Positions 46,182 through 58,679 of a DNA stretch of 64,000 nt are shown here, in pieces; position 1 is the first letter of the stretch; each line of letters begins with the position of its first letter. Below the pieces are notes generated by a model. That model was not told where the DNA came from, searched no databases, and saw only the letters and a program-made list of their open reading frames with translations. The DNA is from Panopea generosa (Eukaryota; Mollusca; Bivalvia; Adapedonta; Hiatellidae): positions 10,099,463 to 10,163,462 of the forward strand of contig CM055896.1 of NCBI GenBank assembly GCA_029582155.1. Reading direction: 5' to 3'. The position numbers and the translations under genes were made by a program.

Positions 46182-46422
46182 TTAACCCTTTACTCCATAA
46201 ATACGCGTTTTCCAGCAACAGTCACAGAAGGCCTTTGAAAACAGTGCAAGAAGAGTTCAGATTGCTGGTAATGAGCAATCTGAACACTTTCTGCACTGTT
46301 TTCCACTCTGTCAGTTAATACAAACATAATTCACCAAATAATTAAGCCTTCTATATTACAGGTGTCCAAAGGCGTCTATATAAAAGGTGTCCAAAAGGCG
46401 TCTATATGAAGTAAAGGGTTAA
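46182..46422. mobile_element. piggyBac-like MITE with TTAA target duplication
   Basis: TTAA at 46182-46185 and 46419-46422 flank an element that starts CCCTTTACTCCATA and ends, in reverse complement, CCCTTTACTTCATA. TTAA target sites and CCC-starting inverted ends are features of the piggyBac superfamily. The interior holds a strong hairpin (46237-46303) and two near-identical tandem copies of GGTGTCCAAAGGCGTCTATA at about 46361-46407. It has no transposase. Confidence 0.9.
46237..46303. repeat. Perfect two-stem hairpin inside the MITE
   Basis: GAAAACAGTGCA (46237-46248) pairs perfectly with TGCACTGTTTTC (46292-46303), and GTTCAGATTGCT (46255-46266) with AGCAATCTGAAC (46274-46285). A 6x6 internal loop separates the stems and the terminal loop is 7 nt. 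Confidence 0.95.
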
Positions 46423-46424
46423 AG

Positions 46425-48240
46425 AACCTTTTGTTTTATGTGAGATGCCTGTTTAACACCTTCATGACAAGTGGAATTCAGTTACAAGTGATTTCAACTA
46501 TACACACAGTGTGTGATCTTGTCGACCTATTTACTGGCTCATATTACGCGACCTTTACGATGCCGCGAAGCATGGTATACAAAACCGAACTTTTTTTTTG
46601 CTATTTTAAAATATTTGTTCGCTTTTTCCAGACCCAGTATTTTTGCATTATGTATGTAGGTAGCTTTTTGTAAGTTGTTTTTGTTGTAAATGGACACAAT
46701 TCTTGAAAAAAAAAACACAAAAAAAAAACAATAATTCTTTCAAGTTTAAAACATTACCCAACACAAAAAGAGTAATACATGTATCATAGACGGGTCATTG
46801 CGTGTATCCGTATTTAAGCAATAACCCTTTTTCTAAATTTACAGTCAATAAAACTAGGAATAAGTAAAGTTCTTTGGAGTATATGTAATCAAAATTATGT
46901 TTCATATAGAAATTATAATTATAAAATAATATTAAAAGTGTAAAAGCACCCACTCTTCAAATTATTATTTCAAAAGATGTAATACATTCTCATTACGCGT
47001 TTATTCGTATTTTAGCTATATTTCATGCCTATGAAAATAAGAGGAAGTTGTATGGGGTAATTATATATTAGGTCTGTGTTGTTTTTTCTATTTAAAAAGG
47101 TCAAATGTTAAAACATTTTTTTAGACTGGTCATCTTAACCCTAACCCATTATCATGTATGTCAAATACCAAATTCCCAAGGACTTATATCAGTGACATAA
47201 GTATTATTAAATCACTGCTTAGGCTATATAGATTACAAATTCCTTATAAAAATACATGGTAACTTATTTTATTTTCTTTATTCATAACCATTTCATAATA
47301 TTTAAATCGTAAAAACAAAGAATGATTGATTACTATGCACCAACTTTCAAGAAAATATAAACGTCTGTGTGTATTTCGCTTCAACCGTGTGTACATCAAA
47401 TCTTCTCCGTTATATGTTGTTCACGGTGGACAATTATTCATTTCCGTAACAGGTGCGCGTGACGTCAAAATTTCGTTCGCAATTAAGATTTTGATGGTAC
47501 ACCCAATAAATTGTTAATAATTTCATTGCAACTCAACAAAATGATGTATTTCATCAACACCGTTTGATAAATTAATGTTTCATTGATTTATTTCAACAGT
47601 TTGTTTATGTTGTCAAGCCGTATAATAGCGTTAAATGACATACAAAGCGAAGCGGTGTCGGTGGATTTTTTTCCACTACATAAATTGGTCTAGCGCAATA
47701 AGACGTTATGGACAGCAGATCAGATATAAAAATAATAAAACAGCTGTCCATTCACGCCTTATTAATCAGGCTAATGCGGTATCCATCTGGCACAGCTTTT
47801 ACACAGCTCCAAGAATTGTATGGGTAACTCATGTTGATGTGCCAACATAATTAGTTGTTTATCTAGTTGTGTATCGTGCATCATTAATTACTACTTCCAT
47901 GACTTGTGTGACCATTTAAGAGTTTTACGGCCAACGAGAACTGGGGGGGGGGGGGGGGGTGGGGGGGGGGGTTGTTGTGTTTGTACTGTAATAATACTAT
48001 TGAAGTAATGGAACTAAAATGAACGACACAAGGCGTGTGCTCTAACTAAGATGTTTAATGCTCAGTATCAAAGTAGCAAGTGATTCATGGTATGGAAACG
48101 CATGTAATTATAGAGGCAAATTATAAGAGTAGTTCTTATTCTAAGTAAAGGGAAGTAACTACAACATAGAATATGCTAAAGAGTAATCATGAGTTATGAA
48201 CACATGCATAGATAATACAACAGGTATATTGCACTGTTAT
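46425..48240. other. Intergenic DNA with a poly-G tract
   Basis: A G-rich run of about 29 bases with one T is at 47943-47971. Small frames at 46431-46673, 47326-47517 and 47635-47850 show no family resemblance. Confidence 0.5.
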
Positions 48241-48242
48241 CT

Positions 48243-48423
<181 letters not shown>

Positions 48424-48884
48424 GGTTTACGAATGGGCACATGTTGGGTAGTTGGTGTGTAAACTGGGCATTTGTTGGATACTTTTTCGCTTGTTGGGTA
48501 TTTTTTCTACTCTTGGGTATACCCAATATTCATTTTGTGTGCAAATGGTTTTATTGGGTATTTATTTCGTTTCCATAACTGTACCCAACAGCGCCTTTGG
48601 ATTCATTTGTCCAAGTAATAAGTCCATTGTGTCCAAAGACCATAAATTAATTTATGTCAATGAGACGATTGAAACAAAGCATTCAAGCTTCTCGCGATAT
48701 TGATACTGTAAAATGATGGAACTATTTTCATTGAACATAAATTACAAAATTAATACAAATTAAGTTACGCACCTAGATTTTGACATTGAAGTTTCCTCCT
48801 GCTGGTCATGTTAGAATGTTTATTAAAATTAATTTTTATTCTCACATTATAAGCTGATAATTAAAATAAAGCAAGTAAGCGGAG
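48424..48884. other. Left end region of the satellite block
   Basis: It is rich in TTGGGTA and its inverse TACCCAA (for example TGTTGGGTAGTTGG, CTTGGGTATACCCAA, CTGTACCCAACAGC). The outermost 25 bp (GGGTTTACGAATGGGCACAT) resemble, inverted, the outermost right end at about 55062-55082. It is not coding. Confidence 0.6.
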
Positions 48885-49320
48885 TTGTACAAAAAGTAAC
48901 AAATATTTCTTGGATACATCTCCAAATTGATGTTGGATTTGATGTCCATAATTGTTAAGAACTTTTCTTCTAATATGAAAATCAGCTGATAAAATGAAAG
49001 GACAATAAGTGAGATGATGTTGTCCAAATATTTCTTGGATACATGTCCAAATTTATGTTGGGTTTGATGTCCATAATTGTTAAGAACTTTTCTTCTAATA
49101 TGAAAATCAGCTGATAAAATGGAAGGACAATAAGTGAGATGATGTTGTCCAAATATTTCTTGGATACATGTCCAAATTTATGTTGGGTTTGATGTCCATA
49201 ATTGTTTGGTACTTTCCTCCTAACATGAACATCAGCTGATATTACGAAATGACAATAAGTGAGATGATGATGTCCAAATATTTCTTGGATACATGTCCAA
49301 ATTTATGTTGGGTATATAAC
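48885..49320. repeat. 125-bp tandem repeat, about 3.4 units
   Basis: AAATATTTCTTGGATACAT recurs at 48901, 49026, 49151 and 49276, an exact 125-bp period. Each unit has AAATTTATGTTGGGTTTGAT, GTCCATAATTGTT and GACAATAAGTGAGATGATG. Units two and three are nearly identical. Confidence 0.95.
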
Positions 49321-50400
49321 TGATGTATTGATTGTACTTGGTAATGTAATTGAATTGATATCTATATATTCTGTTTGTAATAGTTTTTCACATACATCTT
49401 AAAGGAATAAACGTGTAAGAAAAACAGCGTTGATGTCAGAGGTGTTTCATACCTGGGTCTAAACAGTTAAGGCTTTTATTGCAAGTATAGCAATCAAGTA
49501 TTTTATCAGATTCAAACATTTCTTTACTTTCATTTTCAGGTCCTCCAAGTTTGATTCACGATTTTAGGTTTTGAATGTAAAATTTTTCTTACTGATCACC
49601 CAAAAAGTATGGACAGCAACAGCCAATCATAGTTTGTTTTATATTGTCCAATGAAAACAGGTCTTCCATTTAAAGAAAATGGAGCCACATGTGTTTCAGC
49701 TTTTGGTCATCATATTCTTAATTTTGATTTTTGTTGTTTTGATTCTTGCATAAGTGATAATATCATGTGTTTCTGCGAGATGGAACATACTTTTTACTTC
49801 ATGGAACAGTGATTTACAATAGAATGAAGAGAATTGGGTATAGTTTTTACAATTGAATAACAAGAAATTGGTGAACTCTCCCTCTTAGGGAAAAAAGGGA
49901 AAGTATTAAGGAACAGGGAGAAGTGAGACACGTCTGCATTGATTTTACAAATTAATTTTCATAATGGATAGTTGTAAATGAGGCCACTAGATTGTTCACA
50001 AATGATATAGCTGAAGCCTTTTAACCCCATTTTGACCATGATTTTTCTGAACTTTGCCAACTATTTTTTGTTTATTTTTTTATCATTTATTTATTCTTAA
50101 TTTTATATAAACCTTCTTCATATTAACATGTCTGAAATTTCATCTATCAGTAAATTGTAACAGTTGCGAGATTTTGTGGTTGTAATTTTGTAAAGTAATG
50201 AAGTCATGGTTTTTATATTTCATATCTAATAACATCTGTTAATCATTATATCCACATCATGATTTTTTGCTGTCACAAAGTTTGTCAAGAAGTATGTATC
50301 AACCTGTTGCCATGTTTCCTGAGTTTCACAAATATTTTTATTTTGTGTGAAATGTATATGTATGTATATGTTAGTTACATTGGAGGGATTGTTATCTATT
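49321..50400. other. Single-copy-like spacer inside the satellite block
   Basis: AT-rich DNA between the 125-bp repeat and the main array. No tandem structure, exon or RNA gene was recognised. Confidence 0.4.
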
Positions 50401-50404
50401 TCAG

Positions 50405-53400
50405 TTTGATTCATATTTCATGTAGCAATCTGAGCATTTCTTAGTTGGGTAGTCTGTCCAAAGATTAGTTGGTTATTCGTCAAAGTAATTGTTGGGTTGT
50501 CCGTCCATCCATCTTTGGTATATATTCCTTGTAGCAATCTGAGCATTTCTCAGTTGGGTAGTCTGTCCAAAGATTAGTTGGGTATAGATCAAAATAATTT
50601 TTTCGTTGTTCATCCATCCATGTTTGGTATATAAGAAACTGATTCGTATTTCATGTAGCAATCTGAGCATTTCTCAGTTGGGTAGTCTGTCCAAAGATTA
50701 GTTGGGTATAGATCAAAATAATTGTTTGGTTGTTCGTCCATCCATGTTTGGTATATAAGAAACTTATTCATATTTCATGTAGCAATCTGAGCATTTCTTA
50801 GTTGGGTAGTCTGTCCAAAGATTAGTTGTTTATTCGTCAAAGTAATTGTTGGGTTGTCCATCCATCCATGTTTGGTATATTTCTTGTAGCAGTCTGAGAG
50901 TTGGGTAGTCTGTCCAAAGATTAGTTGGTTAAAGGTCAATGTGATTGTTGGGTTGTATGTCCATCCATATTTGGTATATTTCTTGTAGCAGTCTGAGAGT
51001 TTTGTAGTTGGGTAGACTGTCCAAAGATTAGTTGGTTATAGGTCAAAATAATTGTTGGGTTGTCCGTCCATCCATGTTTGGTATATAACTTGTAGCAGTC
51101 TGAGCATTTCTCACTTGGGTAGTCTGTCCAAAGATTAGTTGGGTAAGGTCAAAATAATTGTTTGGTTGTTGGTCCATCCATGTTTGGTATATAACTTGTA
51201 GCAGTCTGAGCATTTCTCATTTGGGTAGTCTGTCCAAAGATTAGTTGGGTAAGGTCAAAATAATTATTTGGTTCATCCATCCATGTTTGGTATATAAAAC
51301 TGATTCGTATTTCATGTAGCAATCTGAGCATTTCTCAGTTGGGTAGTCCATCCAAAGATTAGTTGGTTATAGGTCAAAGTAATTGTTGGGTTGTCCGTCC
51401 ATCCATCTTTGGTATATTACTTGTAGCAGTCTGAGCATTTCTCACTTGGGTAGTCTGTCCAAAGATTAGTTGGGTAAGGTCAAAATAATTGTTGGGTTGT
51501 CCGTCCATCCATACTTGGTATATAACTTGTAGCAGTCTGAGCATTTCTCACTTGGGTAGTCTGTCCAAAGATTAGTTGGGTAAGGTCAAAATAATTGTTT
51601 GGTTGTTGGTCCATCCATGTTTGGTATATAACTTGTAGCAGTCTGAGCATTTCTCACTTGGGTAGTCTGTCCAAAGATTAGTTGGGTAAGGTCAAAATAA
51701 TTATTTGGTTCATCCATCCATGTTTGGTATATAAAACTGATTCGTATTTCATGTAGCAATCTGAGCATTTCTCAGTTGGGTAGTCCATCCAAAGATTAGT
51801 TGGTTATAGGTCAAAGTAATTGTTGGGTTGTCCGTCCATCCATCTTTGGTATATTAATTGTAGCAGTCTGAGCATTTCTCAGTTGGGTAGTCTGTCCAAA
51901 AATAAGTTGGTTATAGGTCAAAGTTATTGTTGGGTTGTCCGGCCATCCATCTTTGGTACATTACTTGTAACAGTCTGAGCATTTCTCACTTGGGTAGTCT
52001 GTCCAAAGCTTTTGGTTATAGATCAAAGTTGTTGTTGGGTTGTCCGTCCATCCATCTTTGGTACATTACTTGTAGCAGTCTGAGCATTTCTCACTTGGGT
52101 AGTCTGTCCAAAGATTAGTTGGGTTAGGTCAAAATAATTATTTGGTTGTTCATCCATCCATATTTGGTATATAAGAAACTGATTCGTATTTCATGTAGCA
52201 ATCTGAGCATTTCTCAGTTGGGTAGTCCATCCAAAGATTAGTTGGTTATAGGTCAATGTAATTGTTGGGTTGTCCGTCCATCCATGTTTGGTACATTACT
52301 TGTAACAGTCTGAGCATTTCTCACTTGGGTAGTCTGTCCAAAGCTTTTGGTTATAGATCAAAGTTGTTGTTGGGTTGTCCGTCCATCCATCTTTGGTACA
52401 TTACTTGTAGCAGTCTGAGCATTTCTCACTTGGGTAGTCTGTCCAAAGATTAGTTGGGTTAGGTCAAAATAATTATTTGGTTGTTCATCCATCCATATTT
52501 GGTATATAAGAAACTGATTCGTATTTCATGTAGCAATCTGAGCATTTCTCAGTTGGGTAGTCCATCCAAAGATTAGTTGGTTATAGGTCAAAGTAATTGT
52601 TGGGTTGTCCGTCCATCCATGTTTGGTACATTACTTGTAACAGTCTGAGCATTTCTCACTTGGGTAGTCTGTCCAAAGCTTTTGGTTATAGATCAAAGTT
52701 GTTGTTGGGTTGTCCGTCCATCCATCTTTGGTACATTACTTGTAGCAGTCTGAGCATTTCTCACTTGGGTAGTCTGTCCAAAGATTAGTTGGGTTAGGTC
52801 AAAATAATTATTTGGTTGTTCATCCATCCATATTTGGTATATAAGAAACTGATTCGTATTTCATGTAGCAATCTGAGCATTTCTCAGTTAGGTAGTCCAT
52901 CCTAAGATTAGTTGGTTATAGGTCAAAGTAATTGTTGGGTTGTCCGTCCATCCATGTTTGGTATATTTTCTTGTAGCAGTCTGAGCATTTCTCAGTTGGG
53001 TAGTCTTTCCAAAGATTAGTTGGGTATAGATCAAAATAATTGTTTGGTTGTTCGTCCATCCATGTTTGGTATATAAGAAACTGATTCATATTTCATGTAG
53101 CAATCTTGAGCATTTCTTAGTTGGGTAGTCTGTCCAAAGATTAGTTGGTTATTCGTCAAAGTAATTGTTGGGTTTTCCGTCCATCCATGTTTGGTATATT
53201 TCTTGTAGCAGTCTGAGAGTTTTGTAGTTGGGTAGTCTGTCCAAAGCTTAGTTTGTTGTAGGTCAATGTGATTGTTGGGTTGTCCGTCCATCCATGTGTG
53301 GTATATAAGTAACTTCTATTTCATGTATCAGTCTGAGCATTTCTCAGTTGGGTAGTCTTTCCAAAGATTAGTTGGGTATAGATCAAAATAATTGTTCGGT

Positions 53401-54840
53401 TGTTCGTCCATCCATGTTTGGTATATAAGAAACTGATTCATATTTCATGTAGCAATCTGAGCATTTCTTAGTTGGGTAGTCTGTCCAAAGATTAGTTGGT
53501 TATAAGTCAATGTGATTGTTGGGTTGTATGTCCATCCATGTTTGGTATATTTTTTAGCAGTCTTGAGAGTTTTGTAGTTAGGTAGTCCATCCAAAGATTA
53601 GTTGGTTATAGGTCAAAGTAATTGTTGGGTTGTCCGTCCATCCATGTTTGGTATATAAGTAACTTCTATTTCATGTATCAGTCTGAGCATTTCTTAGTTG
53701 GATAGTCTGTCCAAAGATTAGTTGGTTATTCGTCAAAGTAATTGTTGAGTTTTCCGTCCATCCATGATTGGTATATTTCTTGTAGCAGTCTGAGAGTTTT
53801 GTAGTTGGGTAGTCTGTCCAAAGCTTAGTTTGTTATAGGTCAATGTGATTGTTGGGTTGTATGTCCATCCATGTTTGGTATATTTCTTGTAGCAGTCTGA
53901 GCATTTCTCAGTTGGGTAGTCTTTCCAAAGATTAGTTGGGTATAGATCAAAATAATTGTTTGGTTGTTGGTCCATCCATGTTTGGTATAGCAGAAACTGA
54001 TTTATATTTCATGTAGCAATCAGTTGGGTAGTCTGTCCAAAGATTAGTTGGTTATAGGTCAAAATAATTGTTGGGTTGTCCGTCCATATCCTGTTTGGTA
54101 TATAATTAACTGATTTATATTTCATGTAGCAGTCTGAGCATTTCTCAGGTGGGTAGTCTGTCAAAAGCTTAGTTGGTTATAGGTCAAAGTAATTGTTGGG
54201 TTGTCCATCCATCCATGTTTGGTATATTACTTGTACCAATCTGAGCTTTTCTCAGTTGGGTAGTCTGTCCAAAGATTAGTAGGTTATAGGTCAAAGTAAT
54301 TGTTGGGTTGTCCGTCCATCCATGTTTGGTATATTACTGGTAGCAATCTGAGCATTTCTCAGTTGGGTAGTCTGTCCAAAGATTAGTAGGTTATAGGTCA
54401 AAATAATTGTTTGGTTGTTCGTCCATCCACGTTTTGTATATAAGAAACTTATTCCTATTTCATGTAGCAATCTGAGCATTTCTTAGTTGGGTAGTATGTC
54501 CAAAGCTTAGTTGGTTATAGGTCAAAGTACCTGTTGGTTTGTCTGTCCATCCATGTTTGGTATATTTCTTGTAGTAGTCTGAGCATTTCAGTATTGGGTA
54601 AACTGTCCGAAATTAAGTTGGTTATGAGTCAAATGTAACTGGTTGTCCGTCCAGACCCTGTTTGGTACATTTCTCGTAGCAATCTGAGCATTTCTATATT
54701 AGGTAGTCAGTGTAAAGCTTTGTTGGTTATAGGTCAAAGTAATTTTTAGGTTGTCCATCCATCCATATTTGGTATATTTTATGTAGCAGTCTGAGCATTT
54801 CTTTATAGGGTAGTCTGTCCAAACTCTATCTAGTATTTAA
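50405..54840. repeat. Main satellite, about 108-118-bp monomers with higher-order repeats
   Basis: About 40 monomers. The core is AGCATTTCTCAGTTGGGTAG, TCTGTCCAAAGATTAGTTGG, GGTCAAAATAATTGTTGGGT, TGTCCGTCCATCCATGTTTG and GTATAT. Longer monomers add AAGAAACTGATTCGTATTTC. From 51927 to about 52930 three copies of a 335-bp three-monomer unit repeat almost without change. At 51149 and 51586 a 437-bp four-monomer unit repeats. Divergence rises towards the right edge (54500-54840). The frames in it recur with the same periods and are not genes. Confidence 0.97.
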
Positions 54841-55081
54841 ATAATATCTGTTGAAGTGCTGTTATGTGTGAAATGTTTATTAATGTGTTGGATAATCTAG
54901 TAAAATGATAATACTGTTATATTTGTTGGGTTTTCTCTTCATATTCATTTGGTATGGACTGATAACCAAGATATGCCCAAATGTGAGAAGCCTTTTTTTC
55001 TATCCAATAATGTTTGAATTGTACCCAACAGTAGAATCCAAGTAAGGTTTGGACAAATGACTCAATATATGCCCATATGTA
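54841..55081. other. Right end region of the satellite block
   Basis: It contains TTGTACCCAACAGTAGAATC and TGGACAAATGACTC, which echo the left end region (ACTGTACCCAACAGCG direct; GATTCATTTGTCCAAG inverted). It ends ATATGCCCATATGTAGG next to the CCGT microsatellite. Confidence 0.6.
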
Positions 55082-55156
55082 GGCCCGTCCGTCCGTCCGT
55101 CCGTCCGTCCGTCCGCCCGCCCGCCCGTCCGTCCGTCCGTCCATCCATCCATCTAT
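55082..55156. repeat. (CCGT)n/(CCGC)n/(CCAT)n microsatellite
   Basis: CCGT units, three CCGC units, CCGT again, then CCAT and CTAT. Same strand orientation as the left-hand CCGT run. Confidence 0.95.
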
Positions 55157-55159
55157 CGA

Positions 55160-55650
55160 TACTGCAGCAATCCCTCGCGGGGATTATGTGCAGTCACAAA
55201 TTGTACGCCAAGTGGATGTCGGTGACAAAGGATGATTAAACTAGGAATCAATTATGAGTGAAAGTGAAAATGATGATGATAGTGTTACATAGTTAAAAGT
55301 TCGATAAGAACACAATTAGAACACGTGAAGTGAGTTAAAAGGTAAAATTATATAAAAGGTATTATTATTTCACTTTTAAATTTCTAAAACCAGCGTGTAA
55401 TTGAGGCATTTCATTATGTCCATAGACAGAAGAACATATTTCATTAAGCATGTCCCTAGCCCCGGCTCCATACAACGATTTTTTTATATATATATATTAC
55501 CATATTTCGGATGTACAAGTATGTTGTGATCGTCTTCCAAACATTATTTCATTAGTATAAACGAGTAGGCAGTGTGAATACTGTCGGCATCGGTACAAAC
55601 GTGTAATACATGTAGATATACATGCGTGAATGTGTATCTGTATGTTTGAA
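55160..55650. other. Intergenic DNA, nothing recognised
   Basis: No feature was recognised. Confidence 0.35.
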
Positions 55651-55654
55651 TATT

Positions 55655-55935
55655 TAGCGTCATTTTTATGCCATCGAGGACTAACCGAAACGATCAGTTA
55701 ACCTAACCGCTATTTCTTTGGATCCTGATAGATTAACCAGTTCTCAATCACACCCGATCTCCGCAAGTAACTGATAACTTTCCCACTTGAATCAGCAGTG
55801 AGAGATGAATGGTAATGCAGAGACATAATACTGGGTAATGTCGTATATCGATAATCACGGAGATCTTGGCCTGGCGGGGATTCATACTCACGACCCTTGG
55901 ATTGATCGTCAGACGAACTACTCGGGTTCGTCTAC
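55655..55935 (-). mobile_element. SINE-B, antisense, near full length
   Basis: Plus-strand landmarks: GAATATTTAGCGTCATTTTT, ATGCCATCGAGGACTAAC, ACGATCAGTTAACCTAAC, CTTTCCCACTTGAATCAG and GGGGATTCATACTCACGACC (B-box complement), then CGTCAGACGAACTACTCG (A-box side). It is the best antisense copy for defining the family. Confidence 0.88.
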
Positions 55936-55939
55936 ACAC

Positions 55940-56400
55940 ATTTCACATTTCACCTGTCCAACGACCGTGAATATTAAGACATAGTTACGTTTGATTGCAT
56001 TCATATTTTAACGCACCTCGTATCTTACACACATAAAGCAACTTCACATGACTTATCTATACATTTTATCAAACTTAATTGACTGTACACCCGGAATAAT
56101 CAAAGTGTCATCGCCATACGTTCTATATTTTCGCACTGCGTTTGTGTTCAATATACAGTGCTGTTCTACTCTGTGATATTCGAAGCAATAATCATATTTT
56201 ATTGCGTTCCAGTCTGTTGCAAGGTGAACAAATAACCAGAGTGGTTTGGTAACTTTAGTCAGTTAAAACATATTTTATATCATAAACTTCACAACAATAT
56301 TCGTACAAAATACAAAAATCGGATCGGAAGCATAGTGTATTAAATTCGTATTGGCATTTTTACTGTAAATGGCAACACTTCTTAACATTTTCAAGTAATA
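55940..56400. other. Intergenic DNA, nothing recognised
   Basis: No feature was recognised. Confidence 0.35.
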
Positions 56401-56402
56401 AA

Positions 56403-56602
56403 AATGAGTGATTGATTGATTGATTGATTGAGTGAGTGGGTGGGTGGGTGGGTGGGTGAGTGAGTGAGTGAGTGAGTGAGTGAGTGAGTGAGTGAGTGAG
56501 TGAGTGAGTGAGTGAGTGAGTGAGTGAGTGAGTGAGTGAGTGAGTGAGTGAGTGAGTGAGTGAGTGAGTGAGTGAGTGAGTGAGTGAGTGAGTGAGTGAG
56601 TG
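56403..56602. repeat. (TGAT)n-(GGTG)n-(TGAG)n compound microsatellite
   Basis: Six or so GATT units, four TGGG units, then about 36 TGAG units. The His-Ser-Leu-Thr frames on the minus strand are its translation. Confidence 0.97.
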
Positions 56603-57205
56603 ATTCATCTATACACAGATACATCGGCGGTTCATCTCTTCACAGATACAGCGGTTGTTCATCTCTTCACAGATACACGGTGGTTCATCTCTTCATAGAT
56701 ACACCAGTGGTTCATCTCTTCATAGATACACGGTGGTTCATCTCTTCATAGATACACCGGTGGTTCATCTCTTTACAGATACACGGTGGTTCATCTCTTC
56801 ATAGATACATGGTGGTTCATCTCTTCATAGATACACCGGTGATTCATCTCTTCACAGATACACGGTGGTTCATCTCTTCATAGATACACATTGGTTCATC
56901 TCTTCATAGATACACCGTTGGTTCATCTCTTCACAGATACACGGTGGTTCATCTCTACATAGATACACGGTGGTTCATCTCTTCACAGAAACACGGTGGC
57001 TCACCCCTTCACAGATACACCGGTGGTTCATCTCTACACAGATACACGGTTGTTCATACAGATACTCCGGTCGTTCATCTTCATACATATACTCCGGTCA
57101 TTTATCTCCATACAGATATACCGGTCGTTCATCTCCATACAGATACACCGGTCGTTCATCTCCATACAGATACACCGGTCATTTATCTCCATACAGATAT
57201 ATTCT
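56603..57205. repeat. About 26-bp tandem array (GGTTCATCTCTTCACAGATA)
   Basis: The unit is GGTTCATCTCTTCATAGATA plus CACGGT or CACCGGT; about 23 units alternate 26 and 27 bp. From 57060 the unit changes to CGTTCATCTCCATACAGATA plus CACCGGT. It directly continues the TGAG microsatellite. Confidence 0.95.
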
Positions 57206-57209
57206 GTTT

Positions 57210-57395
57210 TTACATCACTTCATACAATTAAGTTACGTGGGTTCGTCACAGTGTAATGTTTATGGTCGGATTGATAAAGGGGTCAATACTCGATCCTCAG
57301 CTGTGGGAAAAATATTGTGTTAATGTGAACATTAATTCACCATTACCACAGGGATAATCTGTAATTCGCATGCTGTCACCATTTAATGGTCTCTC
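57210..57395. other. Spacer between two tandem arrays
   Basis: No feature was recognised. Confidence 0.35.
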
Positions 57396-57399
57396 AAAA

Positions 57400-58018
57400 A
57401 ACACGCCTGGTTTTGTACCATAGTTTGTTTCTCATTTTAGTTTTATGAAAAACACACTGTATGCCTGGTTTTATAAATACTGTACGCCTAGTTTTATAAA
57501 AACACACTGTGCGCCTAGTTTTATAAAAACACACTGTGCGCCTAGTTTTATAAAAACACACTGTATGCCTAGTTTTATAAAAACACACTGTGCGCCTAGT
57601 TTTATAAAAACACACTGTGCGCCTAGTTTTATAAATACACACTGTATGCCTGGTTTTATAAATACACACTACACCTAGTTTTATAAACACATACTGTACG
57701 CCTGGTTTTATAAATACAGTGTATGCCTAGTTTTATAAATACACACTGTACACCTAGTTTTATAAACACATACTGAACGCCTATTTTATAAAAACACACT
57801 GTACGCCTAGTTTTATAAATACACACTACACCTAGTTTTATAAACACATACTGTACGCCTAGTTTTATTAAAACACACTGTACGCCTAGTTTTATAAATA
57901 CACACTGTACGCCTAATTTTATAAATACACACTGTACACCAAGTTTTATAAACACATACTTTACGCCTAGTTTTATAAAAACACAATGTACGCCTAGTTT
58001 CATAAAAACACACTGGTT
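57400..58018. repeat. 27-bp tandem array (CCTAGTTTTATAAAAACACA)
   Basis: The unit is CCTAGTTTTATAAAAACACA plus CTGTGCG or CTGTACG, with about 22 units. The period of 27 leaves frames open on both strands (nine-residue SFIKTHCAP-like repeats), which are not taken as genes. Confidence 0.95.
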
Positions 58019-58057
58019 ATCCTACTATCTGAATTGTTCAATTCGCTACCTTTTCAA

Positions 58058-58262
58058 CGAGAGCCTGGCCCGATTGCTAAATCGTTAGTACGTCTGACTA
58101 TTAATCAAGGGGTCGTAAGTTCGAATCCCCGCCTAGCCACAATCTTCGTGATAGTTGATAGTATACGAAAACAATGGTTAGATTAACTGATCGTCTGTTA
58201 GCCCTCGCTGGCATAAAAATGACGCTAAGTATTCAATTAATCAATTAATCAACCATTTCAAC
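58058..58262 (+). mobile_element. SINE-B, sense copy
   Basis: Head GGCCCGATTGCTAAATCGTT, GGGGTCGTAAGTTCGAATCC (B-box), CCCGCCTAGCCAC. The body is shorter than in the antisense copies and joins GATTAACTGATCGTCTGTTA, CTGGCATAAAAATGACGCTA and a tail ATTCAATTAATCAATTAATC. Confidence 0.88.
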
Positions 58263-58264
58263 GG

Positions 58265-58675
58265 TGATTTAAACATACTAAGCGGTAACCGTCCGCTTAC
58301 TGAGGAGCGTTGTTTTATCCGGGTTTTTGTCTCATGGGACATATACATATCTTGCGTTTCTCTCATATATCTGTTTTAATGATCGTATTTCTGTGTGTGC
58401 GCTGAAGCTTTAAGGTTGGATTAAATGTTAATAGTAACTCAATACAATCTAACTGCAAATTAAATTCAACCGATTTAAGACGTTTACAAAATTAATGTAA
58501 TTAACCGAAATCTAATACATATTTTATTACCAAACATTAACATATAATTTTCAGCATATGTTAATTAGACTTACATATTCAGTATGTCGTGACCTACATA
58601 TATATTAGAGGCTGCCGTTATGATACAGTAACCTTGTTTTCATGATTTTGTAAATTAGAATGATTTTTACTAATT
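58265..58675. other. Intergenic DNA, nothing recognised
   Basis: No feature was recognised. Confidence 0.35.
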
Positions 58676-58679
58676 ACTG

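Noticed and set aside
50405-54840. CRISPR-like array
   Set aside because: Repeats are contiguous 108-118-bp monomers without unique spacers and lie in eukaryotic DNA.
56360-56624. His-Ser-Leu-Thr repeat protein
   Set aside because: Translation of the TGAG microsatellite; open in several frames at once.
57394-58013. Cys/Lys-rich repeat protein (nine-residue units) on both strands
   Set aside because: 27-bp tandem array, period divisible by three; no start, signal or conservation beyond the repeat.
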